Below, in pieces: positions 1 through 9,418 of a stretch of DNA of 64,000 nucleotides. Source of the stretch: Microbacterium sp. 2FI (GTDB lineage Bacteria > Actinomycetota > Actinomycetes > Actinomycetales > Microbacteriaceae). The number at the start of each line of letters is the position of its first letter. The stretch's first letter is position 1. The DNA is taken from positions 99,453 through 163,452 of the forward strand of contig NZ_SCMR01000007.1 in the NCBI RefSeq assembly GCF_005502885.1, read 5' to 3'. The notes below the pieces were generated by a model. That model had not been told where the DNA came from, ran no database searches, and was given only the letters and a program-made list of their open reading frames with translations. The translations under genes were made by a program, and so were the position numbers.

Positions 1-1
1 T

Positions 2-517
2 CGCGCCAGGACCGTGCGCTTCGCGCCGTCGACGATCGACGAGCCCATCGATCCGTACGGCGCGGCCATCGACATGATCGACGGCGTGCGTGCCGGCCAG
101 CTCGTGGTGATCGCGACCGCCGAGAGCAACGACTCCGCCTTCTGGGGCGAGCTGTTCAGTGCCGCCGCTCTCGGCGCGGGGGCTGCGGGCGTGATCACCG
201 ACGGCAATCTGCGAGACGCCGACCGCATTGCGGCGCTCGGCTTTCCGGCGTTCTCGCGCTCGCGCCGGCCGATCGACTATCGGGCACGCATGCGCATCGA
301 GAGCGTCGACGAGCCGGTCGTGGTGGGCGGGGTCGCGATCAGCACCGGCGACCTCGTGATGGCGGACGACGACGGCGTCGTGGTGGTGCCCCGTGCGCAC
401 GAGCACGCCGTCCTCGGGCTCGCCCGAGCGCGCGCCGCGCGGGAGTCGACGGTGCTCGCTGAGCTGCTCGCGGGCGAATCGCTCCGCGCGGTCTGGGACC
501 GCCACCGCGTGCTCTGA
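2..517 (+). CDS. RraA-like aldolase/regulator family protein, 5' partial
   Basis: C-terminal part of a RraA-like protein (the fold shared by RraA, 4-hydroxy-4-methyl-2-oxoglutarate aldolases and proteins once called demethylmenaquinone methyltransferase). The reading frame is open from base 2 and reads R-A-R-T-V-R-F-A-P, the usual barrel start of the family, so the true start lies left of the window; the GTG at 14 is probably internal. The segment AGAAGVITDGNLRDAD followed by a second half with D-DDDGVVVVP is the family signature: the G-NLRD Arg/Asp pair forms the substrate and metal site in aldolase members. It is followed after 30 bases by the amidohydrolase and sugar transporter genes, so a role in sugar-acid breakdown (retro-aldol or decarboxylation of a keto acid) is inferred. 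Exact substrate unknown. Confidence 0.85.
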   Translation, partial: RARTVRFAPSTIDEPIDPYGAAIDMIDGVRAGQLVVIATAESNDSAFWGELFSAAALGAGAAGVITDGNLRDADRIAALGFPAFSRSRRPIDYRARMRIESVDEPVVVGGVAISTGDLVMADDDGVVVVPRAHEHAVLGLARARAARESTVLAELLAGESLRAVWDRHRVL

Positions 518-547
518 GAACCTGGAATCGAACGACGGAGACACCAC

Positions 548-1417
548 ATGACCTTCCCCGTGATCGACGCGCACCAGCACGTGTGGGACCCGGCCGAGGC
601 CGAGTACGACTGGCTGGGACCCGCCCTCGCCCCGATCGACGGCGCGATGACCTTCGACGACGTCGCCCCCGAGCTGAAGGCCGCCGGCGTCGACTTCACC
701 GTCCAGGTACAGTCGGCCGACAACCCCGAAGACACCGCGATCATGCGGGCGTCGGCCGCCGCGCACGCCGAGGTCGTGGGGATCGTCGGCTTCGCACCCC
801 TGGACGACGCCGCGGCGACCGCGGCCACGCTCGACGCGTGGGCGGGCGACTCTCTCATGGTGGGGGTGCGCAACCTCATCCACACGAAGCCCGATCCGGA
901 CTGGCTGCTGCGTCCCGAGGTCGCTGCAGCGCTCGATGTGCTCGCCGCCCGCGGCGTCGCCCTCGACGTGGTGGCCGTGCTGCCACGCCACCTCGAGATC
1001 GTGCCGCTGCTGTCGGAGCGGCATCCGGGACTTCGCATGGTGATCGACCATCTGGCCAAGCCGCCGATCGGGCTCGACGACGTGGAGCCGTGGGACTCGC
1101 TCATCGCCGCCGCCGCCGAGAACCCGCTGGTGTACGGCAAGGTGAGCGGACTGTACTCGGCCACGGCCGACATGGGGGCCTGGTCGACCGAGGCGATCCG
1201 GCCGTCCTTCGAGCGTGCGCTCGAGCTGTTCGGCCCCGAGCGCCTCATGTACGGCGGTGACTGGCCGATCTCGGTGCTCGCCGGCGGATACACGCGCGTG
1301 TGGGGCGGACTTCTGCCCCTGTTCGACCTGCTCGATGCTCGGGATCGCGAGCAGGTCCTCGGACGCACGGCGGCCGAGTTCTACCGCCTCGATCCGCAAC
1401 GCCTGGCGGCTGAATGA
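548..1417 (+). CDS. Amidohydrolase family 2 (sugar lactonase-like)
   Basis: 289-residue TIM-barrel amidohydrolase of the COG3618 type, whose characterised members include L-fuconolactonase, L-rhamnono-lactonase and 2-pyrone-4,6-dicarboxylate lactonase. The N-terminus shows the H-x-H metal/substrate motif in VIDAHQHVWDP. A conserved His-Leu-Ala-Lys-Pro stretch (IDHLAKPPIG) lies near residue 170, and MYGGDWPISV near residue 235 supplies the late catalytic Asp. The ATG has a CGGAG Shine-Dalgarno. The neighbours (transporter, Gfo/Idh/MocA dehydrogenase, RhaM-like mutarotase) support hydrolysis of a deoxysugar-derived lactone to the aldonate, as in non-phosphorylating L-fucose or L-rhamnose pathways. 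The substrate is inferred from context only. Confidence 0.85.
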   Translation: MTFPVIDAHQHVWDPAEAEYDWLGPALAPIDGAMTFDDVAPELKAAGVDFTVQVQSADNPEDTAIMRASAAAHAEVVGIVGFAPLDDAAATAATLDAWAGDSLMVGVRNLIHTKPDPDWLLRPEVAAALDVLAARGVALDVVAVLPRHLEIVPLLSERHPGLRMVIDHLAKPPIGLDDVEPWDSLIAAAAENPLVYGKVSGLYSATADMGAWSTEAIRPSFERALELFGPERLMYGGDWPISVLAGGYTRVWGGLLPLFDLLDARDREQVLGRTAAEFYRLDPQRLAAE

Positions 1418-1479
1418 TCCAATCACTTGCCCGTGAATGAGTCCCATTTTGTTATGGAACGGGATACCCACCGAGATTC

Positions 1480-1498
1480 ATCCGATGTATGGTCGGAT
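1480..1498. promoter_or_regulatory. Inverted repeat upstream of sugar transporter operon
   Basis: Perfect 6-7-6 inverted repeat, ATCCGA-N7-TCGGAT, 43 bases upstream of the -35 element that precedes the binding-protein gene. The size and symmetry suit a dimeric repressor or activator such as a GntR/FCD or IclR protein. No regulator is encoded next to it in the window, so the binding protein is unknown. Confidence 0.4.
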
Positions 1499-1532
1499 AT
1501 CAACGCGAAGCGTTCCGAGCCGAGCAATGTGA

Positions 1533-1569
1533 GCAAACGTTTGACTTCCCCGAATGACAGGGATAACGT
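1533..1569 (+). promoter_or_regulatory. Promoter with LacI-like operator
   Basis: A -35 element TTGACT (1541-1546) and a -10 element TAACGT (1564-1569) are separated by exactly 17 bases. Overlapping the -35 is GCAAACGTTTGAC (1533-1545), whose centre AAACGTTT is the classic LacI-family half-site pair around a central CG. A second similar run, ATAACGTTTGAG, covers the -10 and beyond (1563-1574). This fits repression of the sugar-uptake genes by a LacI-family regulator encoded elsewhere. The elements are seen directly; regulator identity is inference. Confidence 0.6.
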
Positions 1570-1656
1570 TTGAGCACGTCCGGCAGGACGACCGCAGCAC
1601 CACAGGCAGATCACAACGGCGTGCGATCAGCAGCGCCACTCACACAAGGAGTGTCA

Positions 1657-2973
1657 ATGAAGACCCAGAGGATCCTCGCGGCGGGCGCAGGCTTCGTCGT
1701 GGCGGCTCTCGCCCTGGCTGGCTGCTCCGGCGGCACCGGCGGCGAAGCGACGGCCGACGCGCAGACCGATTCCGGCGGCAAGATCACGGTGTGGGTCGAC
1801 CCGCCCCGCGTGCCGGCCGCCGAGGCCTTCCAGGAGGCCTATCCCGACATCGAGATCGATGTGGTGCAGATCGACGGCACCGTCGGCGGCAAGACCGTCA
1901 AGCAGTCGTTCGCCAACTTCGACTCGGCGGGCTCCGGCTGGCCCGACGCGATCTTCTTCCCGTCCAACGACGACATCGGGTGGGCGACGAACTCGACGAG
2001 CGACTACGCCGCCGACCTCACCGACCTCCTCCCCGAGGTCATCGAGGGTTACGATCCCGCCGTGCTGTCGTTCTGCGACATCGACGGCAAGATCCGGTGC
2101 CTGCGCAACGACGCCGCGCCGGACGTGTTCTGGTACAACAAGGCCTTCTTCGATGCGAACGGCTACACGCTGCCGACGACGTGGGAGGAGTACGGCGAAC
2201 TCGCCGTCACGATCGCGGCCGAGCACCCCGGCAAGATCAGCGGCTTCCTCGGCGACGCGTACGCGGTGAACCGCTACCTGCAGGGGTCCGGCTGCCCGAC
2301 CAACGACCGTGTCTCCGAGACCGAGGCCCACATCGACATGAGCGACCCGACGTGCGTGCGCGCGACCGAGCTGCTCGACCAGATGTACGTGGGCGATGCG
2401 CTCAGCACCCAGGGCATCTTCGACGGCGACGCCGCCGAAGCGGGCGCGAACCTCGTGATGAGCCCCGGAGCCGTGTGGTGGGGCAACTACCTCTTCCGCG
2501 ACACCTGGAAGATCCCTGCCGGTGAGATGAGTGCCGTCGCACCGCTGGTGTGGGAGGGCGAGTCGGAGCCGTCTACCGGAAACGAGGGCGGTGGACTGTG
2601 GGGCGTCTCGTCGCACATCACCGGCAAGCAGCTCGAGAACGCGCTGACGTTCGCGACGTTCGTCGCGACCGATCCCCGCTGGCAGGTCGACCTCAGCACG
2701 GGCCTTCCCGGCTACGGTCCGGTGCAGGATGCCTGGCTCGCGAAGATCGAATCCGACGCGTACTTCGCCGAGATCCCGGCGGTTCAGCAGGCGTTCAAGG
2801 ATGCCGCTTCGGCGGTCAACCCGTACTCGTACATGCTGTACGACACCGGCTCGGTGTGGACCGAGACCGTGAGCCCGACACTCATCAGCGGCGGGACGGT
2901 CGAAGAGGCCATCGCCGCCTTCGGCGAGGAGCTGGTCAACCAGGCCAAGTCGGTCGGCTACACGGTTCAGTAA
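1657..2973 (+). CDS. Sugar ABC transporter substrate-binding lipoprotein
   Basis: 438-residue extracellular solute-binding protein, family 1. The chosen ATG follows an AAGGA Shine-Dalgarno, and the product begins with a short basic n-region, a hydrophobic core and the lipobox LAGC, giving a lipoprotein anchored at Cys about residue 23. The mature part has the usual fold signatures (KITVWVDPP start, NKAFFDANGY, WEEYGELA, ending in a Lys-rich helix). It delivers a sugar to the two permeases encoded directly downstream. No ATPase is encoded in this operon, so a shared MsiK/UgpC-type ATPase elsewhere in the genome is expected, as is common in actinobacteria. The flanking mutarotase and lactonase suggest rhamnose, fucose or a related oligosaccharide as ligand (inference). 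Confidence 0.93.
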   Translation: MKTQRILAAGAGFVVAALALAGCSGGTGGEATADAQTDSGGKITVWVDPPRVPAAEAFQEAYPDIEIDVVQIDGTVGGKTVKQSFANFDSAGSGWPDAIFFPSNDDIGWATNSTSDYAADLTDLLPEVIEGYDPAVLSFCDIDGKIRCLRNDAAPDVFWYNKAFFDANGYTLPTTWEEYGELAVTIAAEHPGKISGFLGDAYAVNRYLQGSGCPTNDRVSETEAHIDMSDPTCVRATELLDQMYVGDALSTQGIFDGDAAEAGANLVMSPGAVWWGNYLFRDTWKIPAGEMSAVAPLVWEGESEPSTGNEGGGLWGVSSHITGKQLENALTFATFVATDPRWQVDLSTGLPGYGPVQDAWLAKIESDAYFAEIPAVQQAFKDAASAVNPYSYMLYDTGSVWTETVSPTLISGGTVEEAIAAFGEELVNQAKSVGYTVQ

Positions 2974-2984
2974 GGCACTCTGGC

Positions 2985-3017
2985 GCAGGGGCGTCGGTCC
3001 ACGACCGGCGCCCCTGC
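2985..3017 (+). terminator. Intergenic hairpin between binding protein and permease
   Basis: A 15-bp stem with one mismatch (GCAGGGGCGTCGGTC against GACCGGCGCCCCTGC) and a 3-base loop lies in the gap between the binding-protein stop and the first permease. There is no U-tract. It most likely acts as a partial terminator or 3'-end stabiliser that raises binding-protein mRNA over permease mRNA. Confidence 0.6.
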
Positions 3018-3046
3018 CTGCACCGCACATCTTCGAGGAAGAAGCC

Positions 3047-4027
3047 ATGACGACAACCGTCACCGAGACGCTCACCACGGCGCAGCGACGCGGCGCGGGC
3101 GCAGCGCCGAGAAGATCACGGCGCCGAGCCCTGCATCGCGTCGAAGCTCGCGGCGCGTGGGTGCTGATGGCGCCCTACATGCTGCTGTTCCTGGTCGCGG
3201 CAGCCATCCCGATCGGGTACGCCTTCTACATCTCGCTGCAGAAGCCGGCGACTCTCGTGAATCCGCAGACCGGATTCGGCGGGCTTGAAGCCTTCGTCAC
3301 GGTCGTCACGGACTACCGGTTCGTCGACACGTTCGTGAACATCTTCACGGTGATGGCGATCTGGCTGCCGCTGATGATCCTCGGCGTCGTCGGCCTCGCG
3401 CTCCTCGTCCACGCGAGCCCCGGCCGCTTCGGCGGTTCGATGCGTTTCATCTACTTCGTTCCCGGTGCGCTCGCCGGCATCGCCAACTTCGTGCTGTGGG
3501 TGTATCTCCTCAACCCGACCGAATCGCCCATCGCGTTCCTGTGGCAGGGCATGGGGCTGGACACGCTGAAGGAGATCACGACCACCGAGAACCTGCCGTG
3601 GATCCTCACGGCGATGCTCTTCTTCCAGGGCGTGGGGACCTGGATCATCATCGTCAACGGCGGTCTCAACGGCATCCCCGACGAGATCTTCGAGGCGGCC
3701 TCACTCGACGGCGCCAACGCCTGGCAGCTCGCGTGGCGGATCAAGCTCCCCCTCATCCGTCCGTGGATCGGATACGCCGCGCTGATGAACCTCGCCTACG
3801 GGTTCCAGCTCTTCCTCGAGCCCTACCTCATGCGGCAGATCTCGGCGGGCTCGATCGACGCGGAATGGGCGCCGACGCAGCTCGGCTACGCGTTCGCGTT
3901 CACGAACCGCAACTTCCCGGCGGCGGCGGCGATGTCGATCATCCTGCTCGTCATCACCCTCGCCATCGGCATCTTCATCGTCTTCAAGAGCGGACTCTTC
4001 GGCGATGAGAAGGAGAAGGCACGTTGA
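3047..4027 (+). CDS. Sugar ABC transporter permease (MalF/UgpA type)
   Basis: 326-residue inner-membrane permease of the carbohydrate uptake family. After a basic N-terminal tail of about 30 residues the first membrane span reads VLMAPYMLLFLVAAAIPIGYAF, followed by further spans. The cytoplasmic EAA loop is EIFEAASLDGANAWQLAWRI near residue 215, which contacts the ATPase. The ATG has a GAGGAAG Shine-Dalgarno. Its stop overlaps the start of the second permease. It forms the membrane channel with the next gene product. Confidence 0.93.
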   Translation: MTTTVTETLTTAQRRGAGAAPRRSRRRALHRVEARGAWVLMAPYMLLFLVAAAIPIGYAFYISLQKPATLVNPQTGFGGLEAFVTVVTDYRFVDTFVNIFTVMAIWLPLMILGVVGLALLVHASPGRFGGSMRFIYFVPGALAGIANFVLWVYLLNPTESPIAFLWQGMGLDTLKEITTTENLPWILTAMLFFQGVGTWIIIVNGGLNGIPDEIFEAASLDGANAWQLAWRIKLPLIRPWIGYAALMNLAYGFQLFLEPYLMRQISAGSIDAEWAPTQLGYAFAFTNRNFPAAAAMSIILLVITLAIGIFIVFKSGLFGDEKEKAR

Positions 4028-4965
4028 GCGCCCCCGCACAGACCGAAGTGCACCGCCCCGTCGGCTCGCGCCGCTGGAACGCGGGGCGCGTCTCCCGGGT
4101 GACGGTGATGCTCGTCGTCGCGGCGATGTTCGTGATCCCGATCGTCGGCTTCATCGCGATGGCCTTCCGAAGCCAGGAGGGCGTTGCCGCGGGAACCGAC
4201 GGCTGGCTCGGCCTGCAGGGGATGTCGTGGGACAACGTCGTGTTCAGCTGGAGCCAGCTCACCGGCTTCGGCCCGGGCGGCGGCGGACTCTTCCAGCGCT
4301 GGATCATGAACTCCCTCATCCTCGCGATCGCCGGGGGGCTCCTCGCCCTGATAGCGGCGATCCCGGCCGGCTACGCGATGGCGCGGCTGCGCTTCCGTTC
4401 GCGCAAGTTCTGGCTGTTCGCGACGCTGCTCGCGATGGTCATGCCCAACACGGTGCTGGTCATCCCGCTCTTCCTCGAGGTGAACGCGATCGGCGCCGTC
4501 GGACAGCTCTGGCCCGTCGCGGTGATCATGGGCTTCTTCCCGTTCGGCGTGTACCTCAGCTACATCCACTTCATGACGACGATGCCTCCCGAGCTCGTCG
4601 AGGCGGCGCGCATCGACGGTCTCGGCGAGATCGCCATCTTCTTCCGCGTCGGACTGCCGATCTCGAAGCAGGCCGTCGCGCTCGTGGCGTTCTTCTCGTT
4701 CGTGGCCAACTGGACGAACTTCTTCCTCCCGCTGGCGCTGCTGACGAGCAATCAGCAGAACAAGACGATCTCGATCGGCATCCAGGAGCTCATCGGGGCG
4801 AGCCCGCTCTTCAACGCGACGGTCGCCGCGGGCCTCGACGTCAAGCTCTACATGCCGCAGCTGGCGCTCGCGACGGTGATCTCGATGCTTCCGCTGCTCC
4901 TCGTCTTCCTCGGGGCGCAGCGCTTCCTCATCCGCGGCCAGACGGTCGGCGCAGTGAAGGGATGA
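4024..4965 (+). CDS. Sugar ABC transporter permease (MalG/UgpE type)
   Basis: 313-residue second permease. The start is a TTG overlapping the TGA of the upstream permease, with a GAGAAGGAG Shine-Dalgarno, so the pair is translationally coupled. Six spans are visible and the EAA loop is ELVEAARIDGLGEIAIFFRV near residue 195. It partners the preceding permease. The long periplasmic insert between spans one and two (residues about 45-95, Gly-rich) is typical of MalG-like proteins in actinobacteria. Confidence 0.92.
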   Translation: MSAPAQTEVHRPVGSRRWNAGRVSRVTVMLVVAAMFVIPIVGFIAMAFRSQEGVAAGTDGWLGLQGMSWDNVVFSWSQLTGFGPGGGGLFQRWIMNSLILAIAGGLLALIAAIPAGYAMARLRFRSRKFWLFATLLAMVMPNTVLVIPLFLEVNAIGAVGQLWPVAVIMGFFPFGVYLSYIHFMTTMPPELVEAARIDGLGEIAIFFRVGLPISKQAVALVAFFSFVANWTNFFLPLALLTSNQQNKTISIGIQELIGASPLFNATVAAGLDVKLYMPQLALATVISMLPLLLVFLGAQRFLIRGQTVGAVKG

Positions 4966-4969
4966 CCCC

Positions 4970-6073
4970 GTGAGCGACCACCCCGAGCGGAATCCCGAGG
5001 CCGCCTACCGCCTCGAGCTGCCCGCGCACCCGCGGCCGATCGTGATCATCGGCACCGGCGGGATCGTGAAGGACGCGCACCTGCCGGCCTACCGCAAGGC
5101 GGGGTACCCCGTGTGGGGCCTCGTCAACCGCACGGTAGCGCGCGCCCAGGGGCTCGCCGACGAGTACGGCATCGAGCACGTCTTCGGCACGGTCGCAGAG
5201 GCCGTGGCGGCAGCCCCAGCCGGTGCCGTGTACGATATCGCCCTCATGCCCGAGCAGTACGCCGCCGCGCTCGAGGCGCTTCCCGACGGTGCGGCGGTGC
5301 TGATCCAGAAGCCGCTCGGCCATACGCTCGCCGAGGGCATCGCGCTGCGCGACCTCTGTCATAGCAAGGGCCTCGTGGCCGCCGTGAACACGCAGCTGCG
5401 CTTCGCGCCCTACGTCGCCGAGGCTCGTCGCCTCATCGCCGAGGGCGTGATCGGCGAGCTGTACGACCTCGAGATCCGCGTGCAGGTCGACACCCCGTGG
5501 CACCTCTTCCCGCACGTGTTCGGCCTCGAGCGCCTCGAGATCAACATGCACAGCGTGCACTACCTCGACCTCGTGCGTTCGTTCCTCGGCGACCCCGACG
5601 GTGTCAGTGCCGTCACGCTCCCGCATCCTGAGAAGCACGAGGTCGCCAATACCCGCTCCACGATCCTGCTCCGCTACCGCGACCGGCCGCTCCGCGTCAC
5701 GATCAGCACCAACCACGACCACGCCTTCGGGCCGGCGCACGAAGAGAGCTACATCAAGTGGGAGGGCACGAAGGGCGCGATCCGCGCCCAGATGGGCCTG
5801 CTGCTCGACTATCCGACCGGGGGGCCGGATGCGCTCGAGATCGTGCTGCTCGACGAGAAGGAGCGGGGCTGGCGCGACGTGCCGTTCGAGGGATCGTGGT
5901 TCCCCGACGCCTTCATCGGATCGATGGGGGCGGTGCAGCGGTTCGTCGAGGGCAGCGTGCCGACGCTGCCGACATCGGTGGACGACGTGCTGCACACCAT
6001 GGCGGTCGTCGAGGCGGCTTACGAATCCCAGGAGCGCGAGGGGATTCCGGTGACCGTGGAGGTGAACGCGTGA
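4970..6073 (+). CDS. Gfo/Idh/MocA family NAD(P)-dependent oxidoreductase
   Basis: 367-residue sugar dehydrogenase family protein. The N-terminal Rossmann fold is visible as PIVIIGTGGIVKDAHLPAYRKAG (GxGxxG-type dinucleotide loop near residues 24-30), followed by the conserved EKP-like motif, here IQKPLGHT near residue 115 with Gln for the usual Glu. The C-terminal half is the mixed sheet that binds sugar. Start GTG lies four bases after the permease stop. Its position between transporter and mutarotase suggests oxidation or epimerisation of the imported sugar. The Glu-to-Gln change in the EKP motif is common and need not abolish activity. Confidence 0.88.
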   Translation: MSDHPERNPEAAYRLELPAHPRPIVIIGTGGIVKDAHLPAYRKAGYPVWGLVNRTVARAQGLADEYGIEHVFGTVAEAVAAAPAGAVYDIALMPEQYAAALEALPDGAAVLIQKPLGHTLAEGIALRDLCHSKGLVAAVNTQLRFAPYVAEARRLIAEGVIGELYDLEIRVQVDTPWHLFPHVFGLERLEINMHSVHYLDLVRSFLGDPDGVSAVTLPHPEKHEVANTRSTILLRYRDRPLRVTISTNHDHAFGPAHEESYIKWEGTKGAIRAQMGLLLDYPTGGPDALEIVLLDEKERGWRDVPFEGSWFPDAFIGSMGAVQRFVEGSVPTLPTSVDDVLHTMAVVEAAYESQEREGIPVTVEVNA

Positions 6074-6393
6074 AGCGCGTCGCGTCGGTCATCGGACTCC
6101 CGGCCGAACACCGCGAGGAGTACGAGCGGTACCACGCCGCGGTGTGGCCTGGCGTCCTCGCGCGGCTGACGGCGAGCCACATCCAGAACTACTCGATCTA
6201 CCGGCACGGCGACCTGCTGTTCGCGTACTTCGAGTACACCGGCGACGACTACGACGCCGACATGGCCGCGATCGCCGCCGATCCCGAGACGCAGCGGTGG
6301 TGGGCCGTGCAGGAGCCGCTGCAGCAGCCGCTCGCGGACCGCGCCGACGGCGAGTGGTGGAAAGAGCTCCCCGAGATCTTCCACCACGACTGA
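6070..6393 (+). CDS. L-rhamnose mutarotase family protein
   Basis: 107-residue ferredoxin-like barrel protein of the RhaM/DUF718 family, which interconverts alpha and beta anomers of L-rhamnose. Typical features are the N-terminal SVIGLPAEHREEYERYHAAVWPGV (conserved Tyr-His pair), NYSIY in the middle, DLLFAYFEY, and the C-terminal run of Trp residues (RWWAVQEPLQQPL, EWWKELPEIFHHD). The GTG start overlaps the preceding stop, so it is co-translated with the dehydrogenase. It is the best clue that the operon handles L-rhamnose, L-fucose or a near relative. Confidence 0.9.
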   Translation: MKRVASVIGLPAEHREEYERYHAAVWPGVLARLTASHIQNYSIYRHGDLLFAYFEYTGDDYDADMAAIAADPETQRWWAVQEPLQQPLADRADGEWWKELPEIFHHD

Positions 6394-6417
6394 GTCGGCA
6401 CCAGGCCGCTGTCGACT

Positions 6418-6576
6418 TCAGGCCTTGCGCTTGATGAATCCCAGTAGCCAGGCGATGACGCCGACGATGAGGATGACGAGTCCGACCCAGAGCAGGAACT
6501 TGACCACCTCGACGAAGAGGCCGAGCAGCAGCAGGACGATTCCGACGACGATGAGGACGATGACGAGTGCGGGCAT
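6418..6576 (-). CDS. Small membrane protein (52 residues)
   Basis: Convergent with the mutarotase gene. The product starts MPALVIVLIVVGIVLLLLGL and ends GFIKRKA: two hydrophobic segments (residues about 3-20 and 27-46) around a short FVEVVKF turn, with a basic C-terminus. This matches a widespread class of tiny actinobacterial membrane proteins of unknown function. No good Shine-Dalgarno is visible, so it may be leaderless or weakly translated. Its function is unknown. Confidence 0.7.
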   Translation of the reverse strand: MPALVIVLIVVGIVLLLLGLFVEVVKFLLWVGLVILIVGVIAWLLGFIKRKA

Positions 6577-6639
6577 GACGCCATTGTGCCCCGATCGCTC
6601 GCCGCACGGCGGGGTCTTGACAACGACGCCGCGCAGTCT

Positions 6640-7392
6640 CTAGAGCCCGACGACCAGCGCGAGGGACGTGTCGCCGCACACGAGCACCGAAGTGCCGTCG
6701 GCGAGGGTGACGGCATCCGGCCCCGCTCCGCGCACCGCCTCGACGATGCCGGGCCCGCGCAGGATCGACCCCGGCTCGCGCCGCGCATCGGTCGAGGTGA
6801 CCACGCGCCCCGAGGCGTTGACGACGGTCGCGGGGGTGCGTCCGGTGCGCAGCACCGGCAGGAGTTCCCGCTCGAGCCGGTCGACCAGCGCGTCGGCGCC
6901 GACGACGCCGACCATCTCGCCGTGCACCATGACCGGTGTCGTGATCGTCACGGTGTAGTCGTCGGTGCAGACGTAGTCGACATAGGGCCCGGTGAGGTGG
7001 CGCGCGCGCGTCTGCGCCGGCACCCGCCACCACTCGAGCGCCGTGTAATCGCGGAACTGCTCGTGGCCCGGGTCGTCGATCGTCGCGAGGCGGCGCAGGT
7101 GCCGTCCGGCACCGGATCCGCCCAGCCACCAGGCGAGGTGCCATTCGGCATCCGTCAGCACGCCCGGGGTCGCGACGAAGCCGGCGCCCGTGAGGAGCGT
7201 CTGCCCGCTGACCGCGGGGACGGCGAACGCCTCGACGAGGGGATCGACGGATGCCGCCGCCAGCGCGTCAGCGGCGCCGAGCCGGTCCTGGAGCAGGTCT
7301 CGCCAGCCGTCGATCATCGCGAAGATGTCGTCGATCGTCGCGGCGATGTGCGCGGCGACGTCGGCCGGGGATCGTGTCGCGATGGTGGTCAT
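6640..7392 (-). CDS. Cache (PDC) domain sensor-like protein
   Basis: 250 residues, no signal peptide or membrane span. The centre contains a PAS-like Cache/PDC ligand-sensing domain: YTALEWWRVPAQT, GPYVDYVCTDDYTVTITTPV and GVVGADALVDRLERELLPVL are typical of dCACHE strands. Its start overlaps the stop of the GntR gene upstream by four bases (ATGA), so it is co-transcribed with that regulator and divergent from the polyamine-type transporter. A stand-alone cytosolic Cache protein paired with a regulator may sense the transported amine or amino acid. That role is inferred; no catalytic motif is visible. Confidence 0.75.
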   Translation of the reverse strand: MTTIATRSPADVAAHIAATIDDIFAMIDGWRDLLQDRLGAADALAAASVDPLVEAFAVPAVSGQTLLTGAGFVATPGVLTDAEWHLAWWLGGSGAGRHLRRLATIDDPGHEQFRDYTALEWWRVPAQTRARHLTGPYVDYVCTDDYTVTITTPVMVHGEMVGVVGADALVDRLERELLPVLRTGRTPATVVNASGRVVTSTDARREPGSILRGPGIVEAVRGAGPDAVTLADGTSVLVCGDTSLALVVGL

Positions 7393-8183
7393 GGGGTGTC
7401 CTTCGAAGACGGAGAGACGGATGCCGGTTCCTCGGCGAGCGCGTCGACCCGTGCGCGCTCATCGATGAGCCAGTGGAAGGCGTCGTCGATATGGGTGATC
7501 GTCGCGGTGCGCGCGGCCAGCGGCGAGTAGTTGCGGATGGCGTCGATGATGCGGGTGCGCGCGAGGGTGCTGCGGTCACGGTACTCCTGTTCCCGCAGGC
7601 ACAGCCAGAGCAGCGCCCCCGCCTCGCTCTGCAGCCGCATCTCCTCATGCACGAGTCGCGGCGACTGGCTGATCGCGGCGACCTCGAGCTGGAACCGGCT
7701 CACGGCGCGGCGCGCGCCGCCCGCGGTGGTGGAATCGGCATCGGCGGCGATGCGGACGAGGTTCTCGATGTCGTCGTCGCTCGCACGCTCGGCGGCGGTC
7801 TCGGCGGCCGTGCCGGCGATCGCCGCGACATGCAGGGCGAGGTCGCGCAGCTGGATGCGGCTGTGCTCGCGGAGTCTCCGGTCGAACAGCCGTGCGGCCG
7901 ACTCGCGGTCGAAGGTGACGAAGCTGCCGCCGTCGCGCCCGCGGCGCGTGCGCACCAGGCCCTTGTCGCGCATGCCCTCGAGGGCTTCGCGCGCCGTGAC
8001 GACGGCGACGCCGAGGCTGCGGGCGAGGTCGGATTCGCTCGGGAGCCGCTCGCCGTCGCGCAGCACGCCGCTGACGATGGCGTCGGTGAGCCGCTGTTCG
8101 ACCAGCTCGGCGCGTCCGCTGCCGTCGAGGGGAGCGAAGACGACGGCACGCGCGGCGTCGACTCGTCCGGTCGCGTGCGGCAT
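7389..8183 (-). CDS. FadR/GntR-family transcriptional regulator (FCD type)
   Basis: 264 residues. The N-terminal winged helix (residues about 15-80) contains the GntR signature LVEQRLTDAIVSGVLRDGERLPSE and SLGVAVVTAREALEGM. The C-terminal half is an all-helical FCD-like ligand domain with AVSRFQLEVAAISQSPRLVHEEM. The start chosen is the ATG at 8183 because it has an AGGAG Shine-Dalgarno; a longer frame upstream lacks one. It is divergent from the transporter genes and a TGGATCCA palindrome sits in the shared gap, so it probably controls them. Confidence 0.9.
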   Translation of the reverse strand: MPHATGRVDAARAVVFAPLDGSGRAELVEQRLTDAIVSGVLRDGERLPSESDLARSLGVAVVTAREALEGMRDKGLVRTRRGRDGGSFVTFDRESAARLFDRRLREHSRIQLRDLALHVAAIAGTAAETAAERASDDDIENLVRIAADADSTTAGGARRAVSRFQLEVAAISQSPRLVHEEMRLQSEAGALLWLCLREQEYRDRSTLARTRIIDAIRNYSPLAARTATITHIDDAFHWLIDERARVDALAEEPASVSPSSKDTP

Positions 8184-8258
8184 GAAGCTCCTGGGGGGCG
8201 AGGCCGAGGAGCTCGTCCTCCTCAACCGTGACAAGACCGTAACACGGGTGGTGTTCTT

Positions 8259-8274
8259 TTGACATCTGGATCCA
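8259..8274 (+). promoter_or_regulatory. -35 element with palindromic operator in divergent gap
   Basis: A perfect -35 hexamer TTGACA (8259-8264) is followed two bases later by the palindrome TGGATCCA (8267-8274). The palindrome would lie in the promoter spacer, a position suited to repression by the adjacent GntR protein. No convincing -10 follows, so the promoter assignment is tentative. Confidence 0.45.
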
Positions 8275-8311
8275 TATGATTTAGTTGCATCGACATCGAA
8301 GGAGATCGTCC

Positions 8312-9346
<1,035 letters not shown>

Positions 9347-9418
9347 CCGGAACAAGACCTGGGCGCGAGCCCCGGATCACACACAGCAAGCACCACAGCA
9401 CCCGAGAGGAACACACCC

